Assembly: GCA_000687695.1 (NCBI GenBank)
Contig: JHWZ01000016.1
Span: 1 to 52,375 of the forward strand
Length of the DNA: 52,375 bases
Source: Lachnospiraceae bacterium P6B14
GTDB taxonomy: Bacteria; Bacillota; Clostridia; Lachnospirales; Lachnospiraceae
Reading direction: 5' to 3'
Part shown: positions 9,156-17,023 of the stretch, piece by piece
Layout: the number at the start of each line of letters is the position of its first letter
How positions within the stretch are numbered: the stretch's first letter is position 1
The notes under the pieces: generated by a model
What the model saw: the letters and a program-made list of their open reading frames with translations, nothing else
Told to the model about the DNA's origin: nothing
Database searches by the model: none
Translations under genes and position numbers: made by a program

Positions 9156-9683
9156 TTACAAGTTTTTAAAAACAACATCTTCTAACGAAATCAATTCAGT
9201 AGTATTATGATCAATTCTTTCATTCATTTCTCTGCAAATCAAATCCATATCATATAAAGGGGTAATAATTATTGCATCAACTCGCTTTAGATTCCCATCT
9301 GCCCGAACTTCTTCTTTTCTAATAACATCAATTCCATAATCGTATGTGGAAACATTTCTATCTATTCCATACAAAACTTCAAATTCATTTCCAAATCTTG
9401 AATCCTTACTAACATCCTCTAAGAAACGTCTTCCTACTTGTCCCATCCCATAAATTGCAACAGTGTGAATTCCTGCATCCAACAAGATATCAACTAACGA
9501 CTCGTCTTTATTCTTTATATACATCCATTGATTTAACAAATAAAAGTATTGTGCAAAATAATCATTTCTAACAAATTTTTGCTTCGGTTCATTTTCTTTT
9601 TTATACAACATTCCGGATGCAAACCCAGCCGCACCTCCTACTAAGAAACCAATGCCACCACGGACCCATGATTTAATTTTCAT
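9156..9683 (-). CDS. Membrane-anchored protein with Rossmann-like nucleotide-binding domain
   Basis: About 175 residues. The N-terminus has a positively charged start and a glycine-rich hydrophobic segment (residues of about 7-26, GGIGFLVGGAAGFASGML) that can anchor it in the membrane. From about residue 70 there is a Rossmann-like unit: TVAIYGMGQVGRRFLEDV, then LYGIDRN and VDAIIITP. The same kind of unit (GPNSIMG, ILDNDEF, VLIAS) is fused to the N-terminus of the LicD protein at 4209. The function is unknown; such domains accompany capsule and glycan genes. It is preceded by the aldolase gene and followed by the GT-B-like gene in the same direction. Confidence 0.55.
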   Translation of the reverse strand: MKIKSWVRGGIGFLVGGAAGFASGMLYKKENEPKQKFVRNDYFAQYFYLLNQWMYIKNKDESLVDILLDAGIHTVAIYGMGQVGRRFLEDVSKDSRFGNEFEVLYGIDRNVSTYDYGIDVIRKEEVRADGNLKRVDAIIITPLYDMDLICREMNERIDHNTTELISLEDVVFKNL

Positions 9684-9727
9684 CTCTATTCTCCTTTCAC
9701 ATAATTATAAATCAATACTTACTTTGC

Positions 9728-10522
9728 TTAATTATCTAGTGCATCACATGATTCTTTATACCTTCTTTCCAACATTTTTAATCGCTGTCCATCCTCCTGT
9801 TCCATATCCATATAGAAATGACATTTGTTCTTGAGATATAGCATCTCAAATTCCAACGCCAGCACCAACCCATTTTCCAACTCCTTTTCCGTTTGTTCAA
9901 TTGAAAAAACTATTTTTCTTGTTTCAAACTTGTCTAGATAGTCTTTCAAACTGAAGAGAACTGGAATACTATCAAGCGAAACGCCACCTCCGATACCTAC
10001 TTTCAGTCCCCTACATTTTGCCTTCATGGCAAAGTCCTTAGCCACACCTCGTACAACATCCCCATCGATGTCAGATCTTCCAAGTCCCATTGAGGCAGAC
10101 AAATCCACACGGCCAATTGATATTGTATTTAGAAAACCTTCTCCTTCATCCAAAATATCATCAAAATAATCCCTACATGTCTTGGTTTCAGCATTGATGA
10201 TCCACTCGATATTCCTAACCTCATCCTTATAGACCTTCTTCGCGGCATTTCTAAACTTTCTCATCGCAAATGGCGTCTCTATCATCGGAGCCATAATTCC
10301 CGACGCCCCAAGAAGTTTGCACTGGTCGAGGTCCCTAACCGCCTCGCATCCGCCGATCTTAATAAACAGATCCATTTCGGCGCGAAACACAACCTCATTT
10401 AGCATGATTAGTTCATCAAGTCTGGACCCTTCGGCCTCAAACTCTGCTTTAACAGCCAAAACTCCGTATTCATACTTTAGTTCACGAAGCACTTCCAACA
10501 TACGTTTTTCCACCAGATTCAT
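9728..10522 (-). CDS. HpcH/HpaI aldolase / citrate lyase beta family protein
   Basis: About 264 residues with a TIM-barrel layout. Motifs include LRELKYEYGVLAVKAEFE, KIGGCEAVRDLDQCKLLG, GIMAPMIETPFAMRKF, WIINAETKTCRDYFDDI, and ISIGRVDLSASMGL, the usual substrate and metal residues (Glu in ETPFA/NAETKT, Asp in GRVDL). The family splits or joins C-C bonds using pyruvate, acetyl-CoA or related enolates. It follows the TPP enzyme gene by 18 bases. In this cluster it could act on the same keto acid as the TPP enzymes and the NeuB-like protein; this is inference. Two ATGs are possible; 10531 lies too close to GGGAG, so 10522 is preferred. Confidence 0.72.
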   Translation of the reverse strand: MNLVEKRMLEVLRELKYEYGVLAVKAEFEAEGSRLDELIMLNEVVFRAEMDLFIKIGGCEAVRDLDQCKLLGASGIMAPMIETPFAMRKFRNAAKKVYKDEVRNIEWIINAETKTCRDYFDDILDEGEGFLNTISIGRVDLSASMGLGRSDIDGDVVRGVAKDFAMKAKCRGLKVGIGGGVSLDSIPVLFSLKDYLDKFETRKIVFSIEQTEKELENGLVLALEFEMLYLKNKCHFYMDMEQEDGQRLKMLERRYKESCDALDN

Positions 10523-10540
10523 AATGCACATATCTCCCTT

Positions 10541-12346
10541 TTAAATCGGTCTTCCACTACTCTCCTCAAGCGGCTCGACAATCATTTCTTCAAAAAAAAC
10601 ATCTCTATCAATGTAAGGATACAAATCCTCAGGAGGACGTGTCCCCACACTTCTCTTTCCACAAATCACCATTCCGCTACGCAAATCTGTCTGCTCAGGA
10701 TCGCAAATCGCCTCACAAATACATGGCTCTTCATCCGCAAAAAGAGCTTGAATACATGTCTTAACCGACATCTCATCCTCCGCTCGAAGATATGTAAACC
10801 CAAACGCTACCGCGATTTTTTCAAAATCCGGGAAATCTACCCCATCTTCAGGACACGTTCCGATGGTTTTTCCACGAAAGTATGCTTGTTGCCCATGACG
10901 AACACCGGAGTATCCATGATTGTTAATTATCACAATCTTAATATTGTAATTATTTCGTTTAATTGTCTGTAATTCCTGGAGATTCATCATAAAAGACCCG
11001 TCTCCAACAAAAGCAATTACCGGACCATCATGAACAGCAGCCGCCCCACATGCCCCCGGAATGGCATACCCCATCTCTCCTTGAGCAAACGAATGGATGA
11101 ATCTATCTCCCACTTTGAGCACCGTCGCAGCTGGTGATCCGGCTCCAGTGATACCGGCATCCGAAATATAGCACACACTCCCTTTAGACGCCAAAGATAA
11201 ATCTCGAACAAACACCTTAAAGTCAATAGCATTTTCTTTGTAGGCGTTTTCCGACTTGTAACCAAACACCTCTTTCCAATGCTTGCATTTATTAAGCCAT
11301 TCCGCAGTATCTGGGGCGCCGCCCATCGCTTCAAGCATATTCAGGCACTCCTTAGCATCTCCGATCACTAACGTGTCGATTGAGATACCTGTTCCCTTCT
11401 GATGCTCCTCTTCATCAATATCAATGACCGCAATATGGGCTTCTCTGGCAAACTGCTCTGGCAGGCCTCCCACGGTATCAATAGACAGCCTGGTTCCTAT
11501 GGCGAGAACAAAATCCGCATTTTGTACAATAAAATTGGCATACCTTGATCCGCCGGCCGCAACTGAGAAAACTCCATAATTTAGCTCATGTTCATATGAC
11601 ATTAGATCATATGCAAATCGAGTGAATGTAACGGGAATCCGGTGTCTTTCGGCAAATTGACGAAGTACATTTCCGGCATCTGCACTCCTCACTCCGTTCC
11701 CAGCCAAAACGACCGGTCGTTTTGCTTTCAACAGCTTTTCTTTAATGCGTTGGATCTTATCAGTATCTATTGATTTTATTTCGATTTCCGGAGTATACCG
11801 CTTTAATTCTTCCTCATTTATCATTGTATTCTGATAGTCAAACGGGATGTCAATCCATACCGGTCCCTTCCTTCCAGTTAATGCCATGTGAATCGCTTTA
11901 TCCATATGAAATGCAATCATCTTCGGATCATCAACAGTAACTGCATACTTTGTAATCGGTTTTACTAGAGTTTCAATATCGGCCTCCTGTATCCCAACCT
12001 GACGAAATGGATGTCCCGACGCCTTTATCGTCTGAGCATATTCCTGCTGTCCCGAAACGATAATCATAGGAAGACTGTCCTGCCACGCATGCAGTAAACC
12101 TGTCATCGTATTAGTCCCCGCACATCCAGTCGTAACTACACCAGCTCCAAGCCGATTGCTGTATAATGCATCTGAAAGAGCCGCCATCGCCACTGACTGC
12201 TCATGATGCATAGCAATCGGATGTATTGCATCATTCTTTCGAAGCGCATCTGTCAGAAAAAAACACTGCCGTCCAGGAACATAAAATATCTGACGGACAC
12301 CTTCCTCCTCCAATCGACGAATTACATAATCTGCTAATCGAATCAT
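10541..12346 (-). CDS. Thiamine diphosphate-binding enzyme, acetolactate synthase-like (copy 1)
   Basis: About 601 residues with the three-domain layout of acetolactate synthase-type enzymes. The catalytic glutamate is in AMHHEQSVAMAA near residue 49. The central domain contains VVLAGNGVRSADA and FVLAIGTRLS. The thiamine diphosphate motif starts with GDGSFMMNLQELQTI and ends with INNHGYSG. Such enzymes decarboxylate a 2-keto acid and pass the resulting aldehyde unit to an acceptor. The substrate cannot be read here. A paralogue with the same layout lies at 14154 with a NeuB-like gene and an SDR between them. The ATG at 12346 follows GGAG by 7 bases. It belongs to the large minus-strand transcript. 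Confidence 0.85.
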   Translation of the reverse strand: MIRLADYVIRRLEEEGVRQIFYVPGRQCFFLTDALRKNDAIHPIAMHHEQSVAMAALSDALYSNRLGAGVVTTGCAGTNTMTGLLHAWQDSLPMIIVSGQQEYAQTIKASGHPFRQVGIQEADIETLVKPITKYAVTVDDPKMIAFHMDKAIHMALTGRKGPVWIDIPFDYQNTMINEEELKRYTPEIEIKSIDTDKIQRIKEKLLKAKRPVVLAGNGVRSADAGNVLRQFAERHRIPVTFTRFAYDLMSYEHELNYGVFSVAAGGSRYANFIVQNADFVLAIGTRLSIDTVGGLPEQFAREAHIAVIDIDEEEHQKGTGISIDTLVIGDAKECLNMLEAMGGAPDTAEWLNKCKHWKEVFGYKSENAYKENAIDFKVFVRDLSLASKGSVCYISDAGITGAGSPAATVLKVGDRFIHSFAQGEMGYAIPGACGAAAVHDGPVIAFVGDGSFMMNLQELQTIKRNNYNIKIVIINNHGYSGVRHGQQAYFRGKTIGTCPEDGVDFPDFEKIAVAFGFTYLRAEDEMSVKTCIQALFADEEPCICEAICDPEQTDLRSGMVICGKRSVGTRPPEDLYPYIDRDVFFEEMIVEPLEESSGRPI

Positions 12347-12361
12347 CACTTATCTCCTTAC

Positions 12362-13132
12362 CTACAGCATCCCACCATCCACGCGCAGTACTTGTCCTGT
12401 CATAAAACCTGACATCTCCGAGCCAAGAAAAACTGCAGTTGCAGCAACTTCCTCGGGAGTCCCTTTCCGTTTCATAATGCTTCGGCTCAACGTGATTTTC
12501 TGTAAACTTTCATCCATCTCATCCCCCAGTTCTGTGTCAATTAATCCAGGGGCAATCGCATTCGCCCGAATTCCGAATTGTCCCATCTGAACGGCGATGC
12601 TTCTCATCACACCGACTACCGCAGCTTTACTAGCGTTATAATCAAGATTCATTCCTCCGTCAAACGCAGCAGCCGATGACAAAAATAGAATACTCCCTCG
12701 TTTCTGCTTCATCATAGATCGGCAAATTGCCTGAGTAAAACTTACCGCTGAAAACAGATTGATCTCAAACACTTCTTTTACCGTCTTCATATCGACCATT
12801 GTAAACATCGTGACTGGATTACCGATGCCGATATTATTTACCAAAACATCAATTGGTTGCTTTTCCGAGAGTATCTCTTTAGCAACTGATTTAACAGCGT
12901 CCTCATCTGAAAAATCTGCATAACAGATAGATATGCAAACACCGTGTTTTTCCTCCAGACTACTGCAATACATCTCAAACTCAGAATTCTCCTTACGGAT
13001 CACAGCATACAGATTAGCCCCTTGCTCCGCATACATCGATAAAATAGCTTTCCCGATTCCCCGATTACATCCAGTAACGATTGCAGTTTTTCCGGATAAC
13101 AGTCCCTGTTTCCAAGAGTTTGAAGAACTCAT
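12362..13132 (-). CDS. SDR-family oxidoreductase (FabG-like)
   Basis: About 256 residues, a classical short-chain dehydrogenase/reductase. The cofactor motif TGCNRGIG is near residue 20, NNIG near 95, the catalytic serine in LFLSSAAAF near 150 and YNASK near 163. The C-terminus has the usual GFMTGQVLRVDGGML. It would reduce a keto group or oxidise an alcohol with NAD(P). It overlaps the NeuB-like gene upstream by four bases (ATGA), which implies tight coupling. Unlike the SDRs at 19937 and 22204 it is not next to an ACP, so its substrate may be a sugar or keto acid rather than an acyl-ACP. Substrate unknown. Confidence 0.85.
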   Translation of the reverse strand: MSSSNSWKQGLLSGKTAIVTGCNRGIGKAILSMYAEQGANLYAVIRKENSEFEMYCSSLEEKHGVCISICYADFSDEDAVKSVAKEILSEKQPIDVLVNNIGIGNPVTMFTMVDMKTVKEVFEINLFSAVSFTQAICRSMMKQKRGSILFLSSAAAFDGGMNLDYNASKAAVVGVMRSIAVQMGQFGIRANAIAPGLIDTELGDEMDESLQKITLSRSIMKRKGTPEEVAATAVFLGSEMSGFMTGQVLRVDGGML

Positions 13133-14157
13133 TTCATATCCTCCATATGAATCAAATACCCTCTCTTGATATCATTCACTAGCGTTTTCCCTATTACTTC
13201 ATCGACCCACCCAGGTTCCAGACCCGTTCCCGGTCGTCTAACTGTGATATCCTCGGCTTTGAACACTTCTCCAGCTTGCATATCCCGTGTGGTGACCAAA
13301 CTACGACGCATCTTCCCGGCATATTCGATCTCATCCTCAGATAGAATTCGTTTATGACTCCCCAAAGCACGGTACACATTATCGCAAGCATTAACCATCG
13401 CTTTCATCATTTCAGGTTCGGTTGCCATGTCGTTTTCCATTCCCATCTTCGAGTTATCTAGTGTAAAATGCTTTTCTATCACAGCGACCCCCAACGCCAC
13501 CGAAGCACATGGAACCTCCATGCCAATTGTATGGTCGGAATATCCGATGGGATATGCTGGAAACATTTCCCTCAACGAATGAATGTTGTTGAGATTAATA
13601 ATATCTGACGAAGCAGGGTACACTGATACACAATGGAGGAGACATACCTCCTTGTTTCCGGTCTCTTCAATTGTCTTAATCGCCTCTCTTATCTCATCAT
13701 ATGTAGCCATACCAGTTGAAAAAATCATCGGTCTCCCAAGTTGAGCTATGTATCTCAAATAAGGGAGGTTATTCACCTCCATTGATGAAATCTTAATAAA
13801 CGGTACTCCGATCTCATCTAGAAAATCCGCCTCAGTTTCGCTATACGGTGTAGATGAAAAGTCTACACCAACCTCCATACAATACTCAGCCAGCGTCCGG
13901 AGTTCCTCCTCCCCCATGGAAAACTTATCAATGATGCGTCGTATGATACGGTTTTTCTCATAATACTCTTCAGAAAATAGTGACGAGGACGAATACGACT
14001 GCAGTTTAACGCAATCGCATCCACAGTTTTTTGCTGCATCAATCATCTGCTTGGCTGTGCCAACATCTCCATCATGACTGGAATTCAATTCCGCGATAAT
14101 ATACGGCCTTTGATAATCACCGATCACTCGTCCGTTGGCTAGTCGCATCTTGCTCAT
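13129..14157 (-). CDS. Divergent NeuB-family (sialic acid synthase-like) enzyme
   Basis: About 342 residues. A TIM barrel of the NeuB family is followed by a C-terminal SAF/antifreeze-like domain (residues of about 280-342, TTRDMQAGEVFKAEDITVRR). KLQS near 51, STGMA near 147 and EKHFTLD near 228 fit the family that condenses phosphoenolpyruvate with a sugar aldehyde. It differs from the second NeuB (30625) at two usually conserved places: the N-terminal AE-x-x-x-NHNGD is AELNSSHDGD, and the GPDH loop after EKHFTLD is MGMEND. That suggests another acceptor. It could be the PseI of the cluster or act with the two flanking TPP enzymes. Start ATG 14157 follows a run of G's. Confidence 0.8.
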   Translation of the reverse strand: MSKMRLANGRVIGDYQRPYIIAELNSSHDGDVGTAKQMIDAAKNCGCDCVKLQSYSSSSLFSEEYYEKNRIIRRIIDKFSMGEEELRTLAEYCMEVGVDFSSTPYSETEADFLDEIGVPFIKISSMEVNNLPYLRYIAQLGRPMIFSTGMATYDEIREAIKTIEETGNKEVCLLHCVSVYPASSDIINLNNIHSLREMFPAYPIGYSDHTIGMEVPCASVALGVAVIEKHFTLDNSKMGMENDMATEPEMMKAMVNACDNVYRALGSHKRILSEDEIEYAGKMRRSLVTTRDMQAGEVFKAEDITVRRPGTGLEPGWVDEVIGKTLVNDIKRGYLIHMEDMK

Positions 14158-15956
14158 CTATTTACCCCCCCCAAAAATGTATCCGTTGGCTCAACAATCA
14201 TCTCCTTCAGAAAAATATCCCGATCCATAAAGGGTTCCTGATCCTCCAAACATCGTCGAATCAGTCGGTGTCTCTCCCCAACCACGTACGAGTTTTTCAA
14301 AAAGAGTTGATCTTTCCCTCCAATTATCTCACACAACACAGGGCCATCTGAACATATCACATCTGATACCATACCCTCGAGGTCCTTAGTGTTATTAATA
14401 CATATATACGGTAAATTATACGCCATCGCGATTGCCTTAAAGTCCGGACATGAAACACCATTTGACTCATCTGTCCCAATCGTACGAGCGCGAAAAAGTT
14501 CTTTCTGACGCTGACGAATCACATCATAACAATTATTATTGACAACAAATAATTTCAATGGCGTCTCATGATATGAGATTGTCTGAAGTTCCTGCAAATT
14601 CATCATGACAGAACCATCACCAATTACCGCTATCACACTGGATCCGGATGCCTGATGAACGCCAATCGCAGCAGGCAACGCAAATCCCATACACCCTTGA
14701 GATGCAGGATGGATCACGCGAACATCATTTTTTTTTCCGGACACAGCCGGTATAACTAATTCTTCAATCCCAGCATCAGACAGGATACTCTGACCTTTCT
14801 CTGTAACCCGCCCGATGCATTCAGCCAGATGATACAAATCAATAGTATCGGAGTTTCCGCACCAAGCATCCTGCTTAGGAAACAATTCCTTCCAGTGCAA
14901 GCAAATATCTCTCCACTCATCAATTTCAGAATCAATCCTCAATTCATTAAGTCTGTGGAGAAACCTGTTTGCATCCGCACAGATAAACCGATCAATTCTT
15001 ACTGTGTTTTTTTTTGTCTCCGCCACGTCGATATCAACCACGATGATTTCCGCTTCACGAGCAAACATACTCGGATTATCTCCGACCTGCGCGGAACTCA
15101 ATCGACATCCAATAACAATTACGAGATCCGCATTCTGCACCGTAAAGTTTCCGGCGCGAGACCCTCCCATGGCTCCGATTGCCCCCATCGACAATGGGTT
15201 CTCATCCGGATATACGTCAACAGCCGCCGAATCAAATACAACGGGAATCCGCATATCATCCGCAATCTTCCGGAAACACTCCACAGCACCAGAAAGGCGA
15301 ACTCCACTTCCAATCAAAAACACCGGACGCTTCGCCTCACTCAAGGCAACCTCCACGAAGGAAACATCCTCGTCTGAGGGGTCCGCATCGGAAAACATTT
15401 CCTCATTAAAATGTCTTACCTCACTCGGTTCAATTCTGGCATTCTGGATATCAAGCGGGATATCAATCCATACTGGCCCTTTTCGGTCGGATACTGCTAT
15501 AGCTAATGCCTTATCAATCTCATATGCTGCGTCCTCAACATTCTCAATCATCACGGCATATTTTGTTATCGAGCGAACCATTTCAACAATATTAGCTTCC
15601 TGTTGTCCATAAGTTCGAATTTCCAAGCCTGTGTGATACGTTGTCTCCCTTGTCATATGCTGACCCGACACAAAAACGACTGGAATCCCATCCTGCCAAG
15701 CATTCAGAACGCCTGTGATTGCGTTAGTTGAACCGCACCCGGTTGATACCAGACATGCTCCAACGCCATCTCGTCGCATCGCATATCCCTGCGCTGCATA
15801 CGCGCAGGATTGTTCATGATGCATAGAGACGCCCATTACTGTTTCATGCTTTGCAACGGCATCAGATAGATAAAGCATTCCCCGTCCTGTCACAAGAAAC
15901 ACTCTATCTACAGAATACTCCGCCAGCCGTTCGATCATATAATCCGCTACACGCAT
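14154..15956 (-). CDS. Thiamine diphosphate-binding enzyme, acetolactate synthase-like (copy 2)
   Basis: About 600 residues and the same layout as the protein encoded at 10541. The catalytic glutamate is in SMHHEQSCAYAA near residue 48, the middle domain has VFLIGSGVRLSGA and LVIVIGCRLSSAQ, and the cofactor motif GDGSVMMNLQELQTI ends at VNNNCYDV. Both copies share DREFF/DRDIFLKEMIVEP-like C-terminal ends, so they come from a duplication. The sequences have drifted considerably, which argues for different substrates. It overlaps the NeuB-like gene by four bases. The reaction would be decarboxylation or carboligation of a 2-keto acid. It follows an ACP gene by 7 bases, with only a weak ribosome binding site. 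Confidence 0.84.
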   Translation of the reverse strand: MRVADYMIERLAEYSVDRVFLVTGRGMLYLSDAVAKHETVMGVSMHHEQSCAYAAQGYAMRRDGVGACLVSTGCGSTNAITGVLNAWQDGIPVVFVSGQHMTRETTYHTGLEIRTYGQQEANIVEMVRSITKYAVMIENVEDAAYEIDKALAIAVSDRKGPVWIDIPLDIQNARIEPSEVRHFNEEMFSDADPSDEDVSFVEVALSEAKRPVFLIGSGVRLSGAVECFRKIADDMRIPVVFDSAAVDVYPDENPLSMGAIGAMGGSRAGNFTVQNADLVIVIGCRLSSAQVGDNPSMFAREAEIIVVDIDVAETKKNTVRIDRFICADANRFLHRLNELRIDSEIDEWRDICLHWKELFPKQDAWCGNSDTIDLYHLAECIGRVTEKGQSILSDAGIEELVIPAVSGKKNDVRVIHPASQGCMGFALPAAIGVHQASGSSVIAVIGDGSVMMNLQELQTISYHETPLKLFVVNNNCYDVIRQRQKELFRARTIGTDESNGVSCPDFKAIAMAYNLPYICINNTKDLEGMVSDVICSDGPVLCEIIGGKDQLFLKNSYVVGERHRLIRRCLEDQEPFMDRDIFLKEMIVEPTDTFLGGVNR

Positions 15957-15963
15957 CGTATCA

Positions 15964-16203
15964 TCAAAACTCTATCTGATAATTAGCAGACAGAATCTCC
16001 TTTCCTTTCTCATATGACGAAAAATCGATGATATCATCCGCATCCATCATGATATCAAAGGCATCCTCTATACACGCAATTAAATTCATATGGCCTACCG
16101 AATCCCACGTTTCAACATCTTGATACTTTAGGCCTACATACTGCCCATCTTCGATCTCGAGCGCCTCTACAAAGGCGCCATTATACTTTTCCATATTTGT
16201 CAT
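15964..16203 (-). CDS. Acyl carrier protein 2
   Basis: About 79 residues, a carrier-protein fold with the attachment serine in TWDSVGHMNL. The N-terminal helix and the acidic second helix (CIEDAFDIMMDADDI) fit the family. The ATG at 16203 has AAGGAGG at 8 bases upstream and is preferred over the longer reading from 16233. The start overlaps the end of the preceding acyltransferase-like gene by about 23 bases. It lies between that gene and the second TPP enzyme, so it may accept an acyl group that is then handed to a sugar. The cargo is not evident from the sequence. Confidence 0.83.
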   Translation of the reverse strand: MTNMEKYNGAFVEALEIEDGQYVGLKYQDVETWDSVGHMNLIACIEDAFDIMMDADDIIDFSSYEKGKEILSANYQIEF

Positions 16204-17023
16204 GTTGTTTTCCTCCTTGGATAAAAATATCATTATATAAGTACGATGCGCTCTGCACTGCCTTCATAAAATCATCGTTCAACCTACCAGTTGCAACCTT
16301 ATTATTTTTACTAACCCACCAGTAATTTGTACGAATGCCATTATCCCAACACTCATCATAAATCCGTCTTTCAATGTTATAAAGGTAATTTGCCGGACCC
16401 TTGTTCACGCTAACATGACTATAAAGCTTATTCTTCTCTATTCGAAAAACATAATATGTAACAATCCTATTCTTCACGCGTACAAGTATACACTCACGAT
16501 TTTTAATAATTTGTTCCCATTCCTCCAAGGTCATAACTTCATCCAATTGTGGATTGAATATCTCCCTATGGATTTGAAACAATTCATCTAGATCATCCAA
16601 TGTTGCAAATTCACCAAATTCTGGATTATAGAGTTTTTGGAGCAATGCTCTCCGTCCATGTTCCGGAATATCACCTAGTCGAGTGTGGTACGTGTAGGAA
16701 TATCTAACCGAAGTATCTCGTAATTCAAACCCCCCCTCCTCAATCATTTTTTTATCTGGATTATTTCCATCTTCTCTATAAACCGTCTCTAAAACCGATC
16801 CTTCCGGAGCATGAATAAGTAATTCTGAAATCCCCTTCGTTTCACATCCCGCATAGAAACAACGTGTCCGGAATCGTTCTGGGCACCAGAAAACAAGATT
16901 ATTACCACTCTCCACTGTATTTACTCTCGTTTTATCCGCGACCATACCTGTAATATAATTTGTCATAAAGCCCCCCAACTCCCGATACGTCCGCATTCGT
17001 TCAACTATTTCCTCAATTAACAT
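16181..17023 (-). CDS. Two-domain GNAT-like acyltransferase, uncharacterised
   Basis: About 280 residues from the ATG at 17023, which follows GGGGGG by 4 bases and overlaps the adenylation gene by 11 bases; a longer reading to 17170 would lie within that gene. The layout suggests two GNAT-like halves: an N-terminal one with LVFWCPERFRTRCFYAG and a C-terminal one with LDELFQIHREIFNPQLDEV and LVRVKNRIVTYYVFRIE. The region with YNIERRIYDECWDNGIRTNY is helical. I do not recognise an exact family. Placement between an amino-acid adenylation gene and an ACP suggests that it moves an activated aminoacyl group to an acceptor. This is inference. Confidence 0.55.
   Translation of the reverse strand: MLIEEIVERMRTYRELGGFMTNYITGMVADKTRVNTVESGNNLVFWCPERFRTRCFYAGCETKGISELLIHAPEGSVLETVYREDGNNPDKKMIEEGGFELRDTSVRYSYTYHTRLGDIPEHGRRALLQKLYNPEFGEFATLDDLDELFQIHREIFNPQLDEVMTLEEWEQIIKNRECILVRVKNRIVTYYVFRIEKNKLYSHVSVNKGPANYLYNIERRIYDECWDNGIRTNYWWVSKNNKVATGRLNDDFMKAVQSASYLYNDIFIQGGKQHDKYGKV

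Noticed and set aside
14829-15377. A 182-codon plus-strand frame opposite the second TPP enzyme
   Set aside because: Same reason: antisense to a confirmed gene, without start signal or recognisable domain.
15004-15612. A 202-codon plus-strand frame opposite the second TPP enzyme
   Set aside because: It is a shadow of a clear, motif-rich enzyme gene; its composition is not protein-like.
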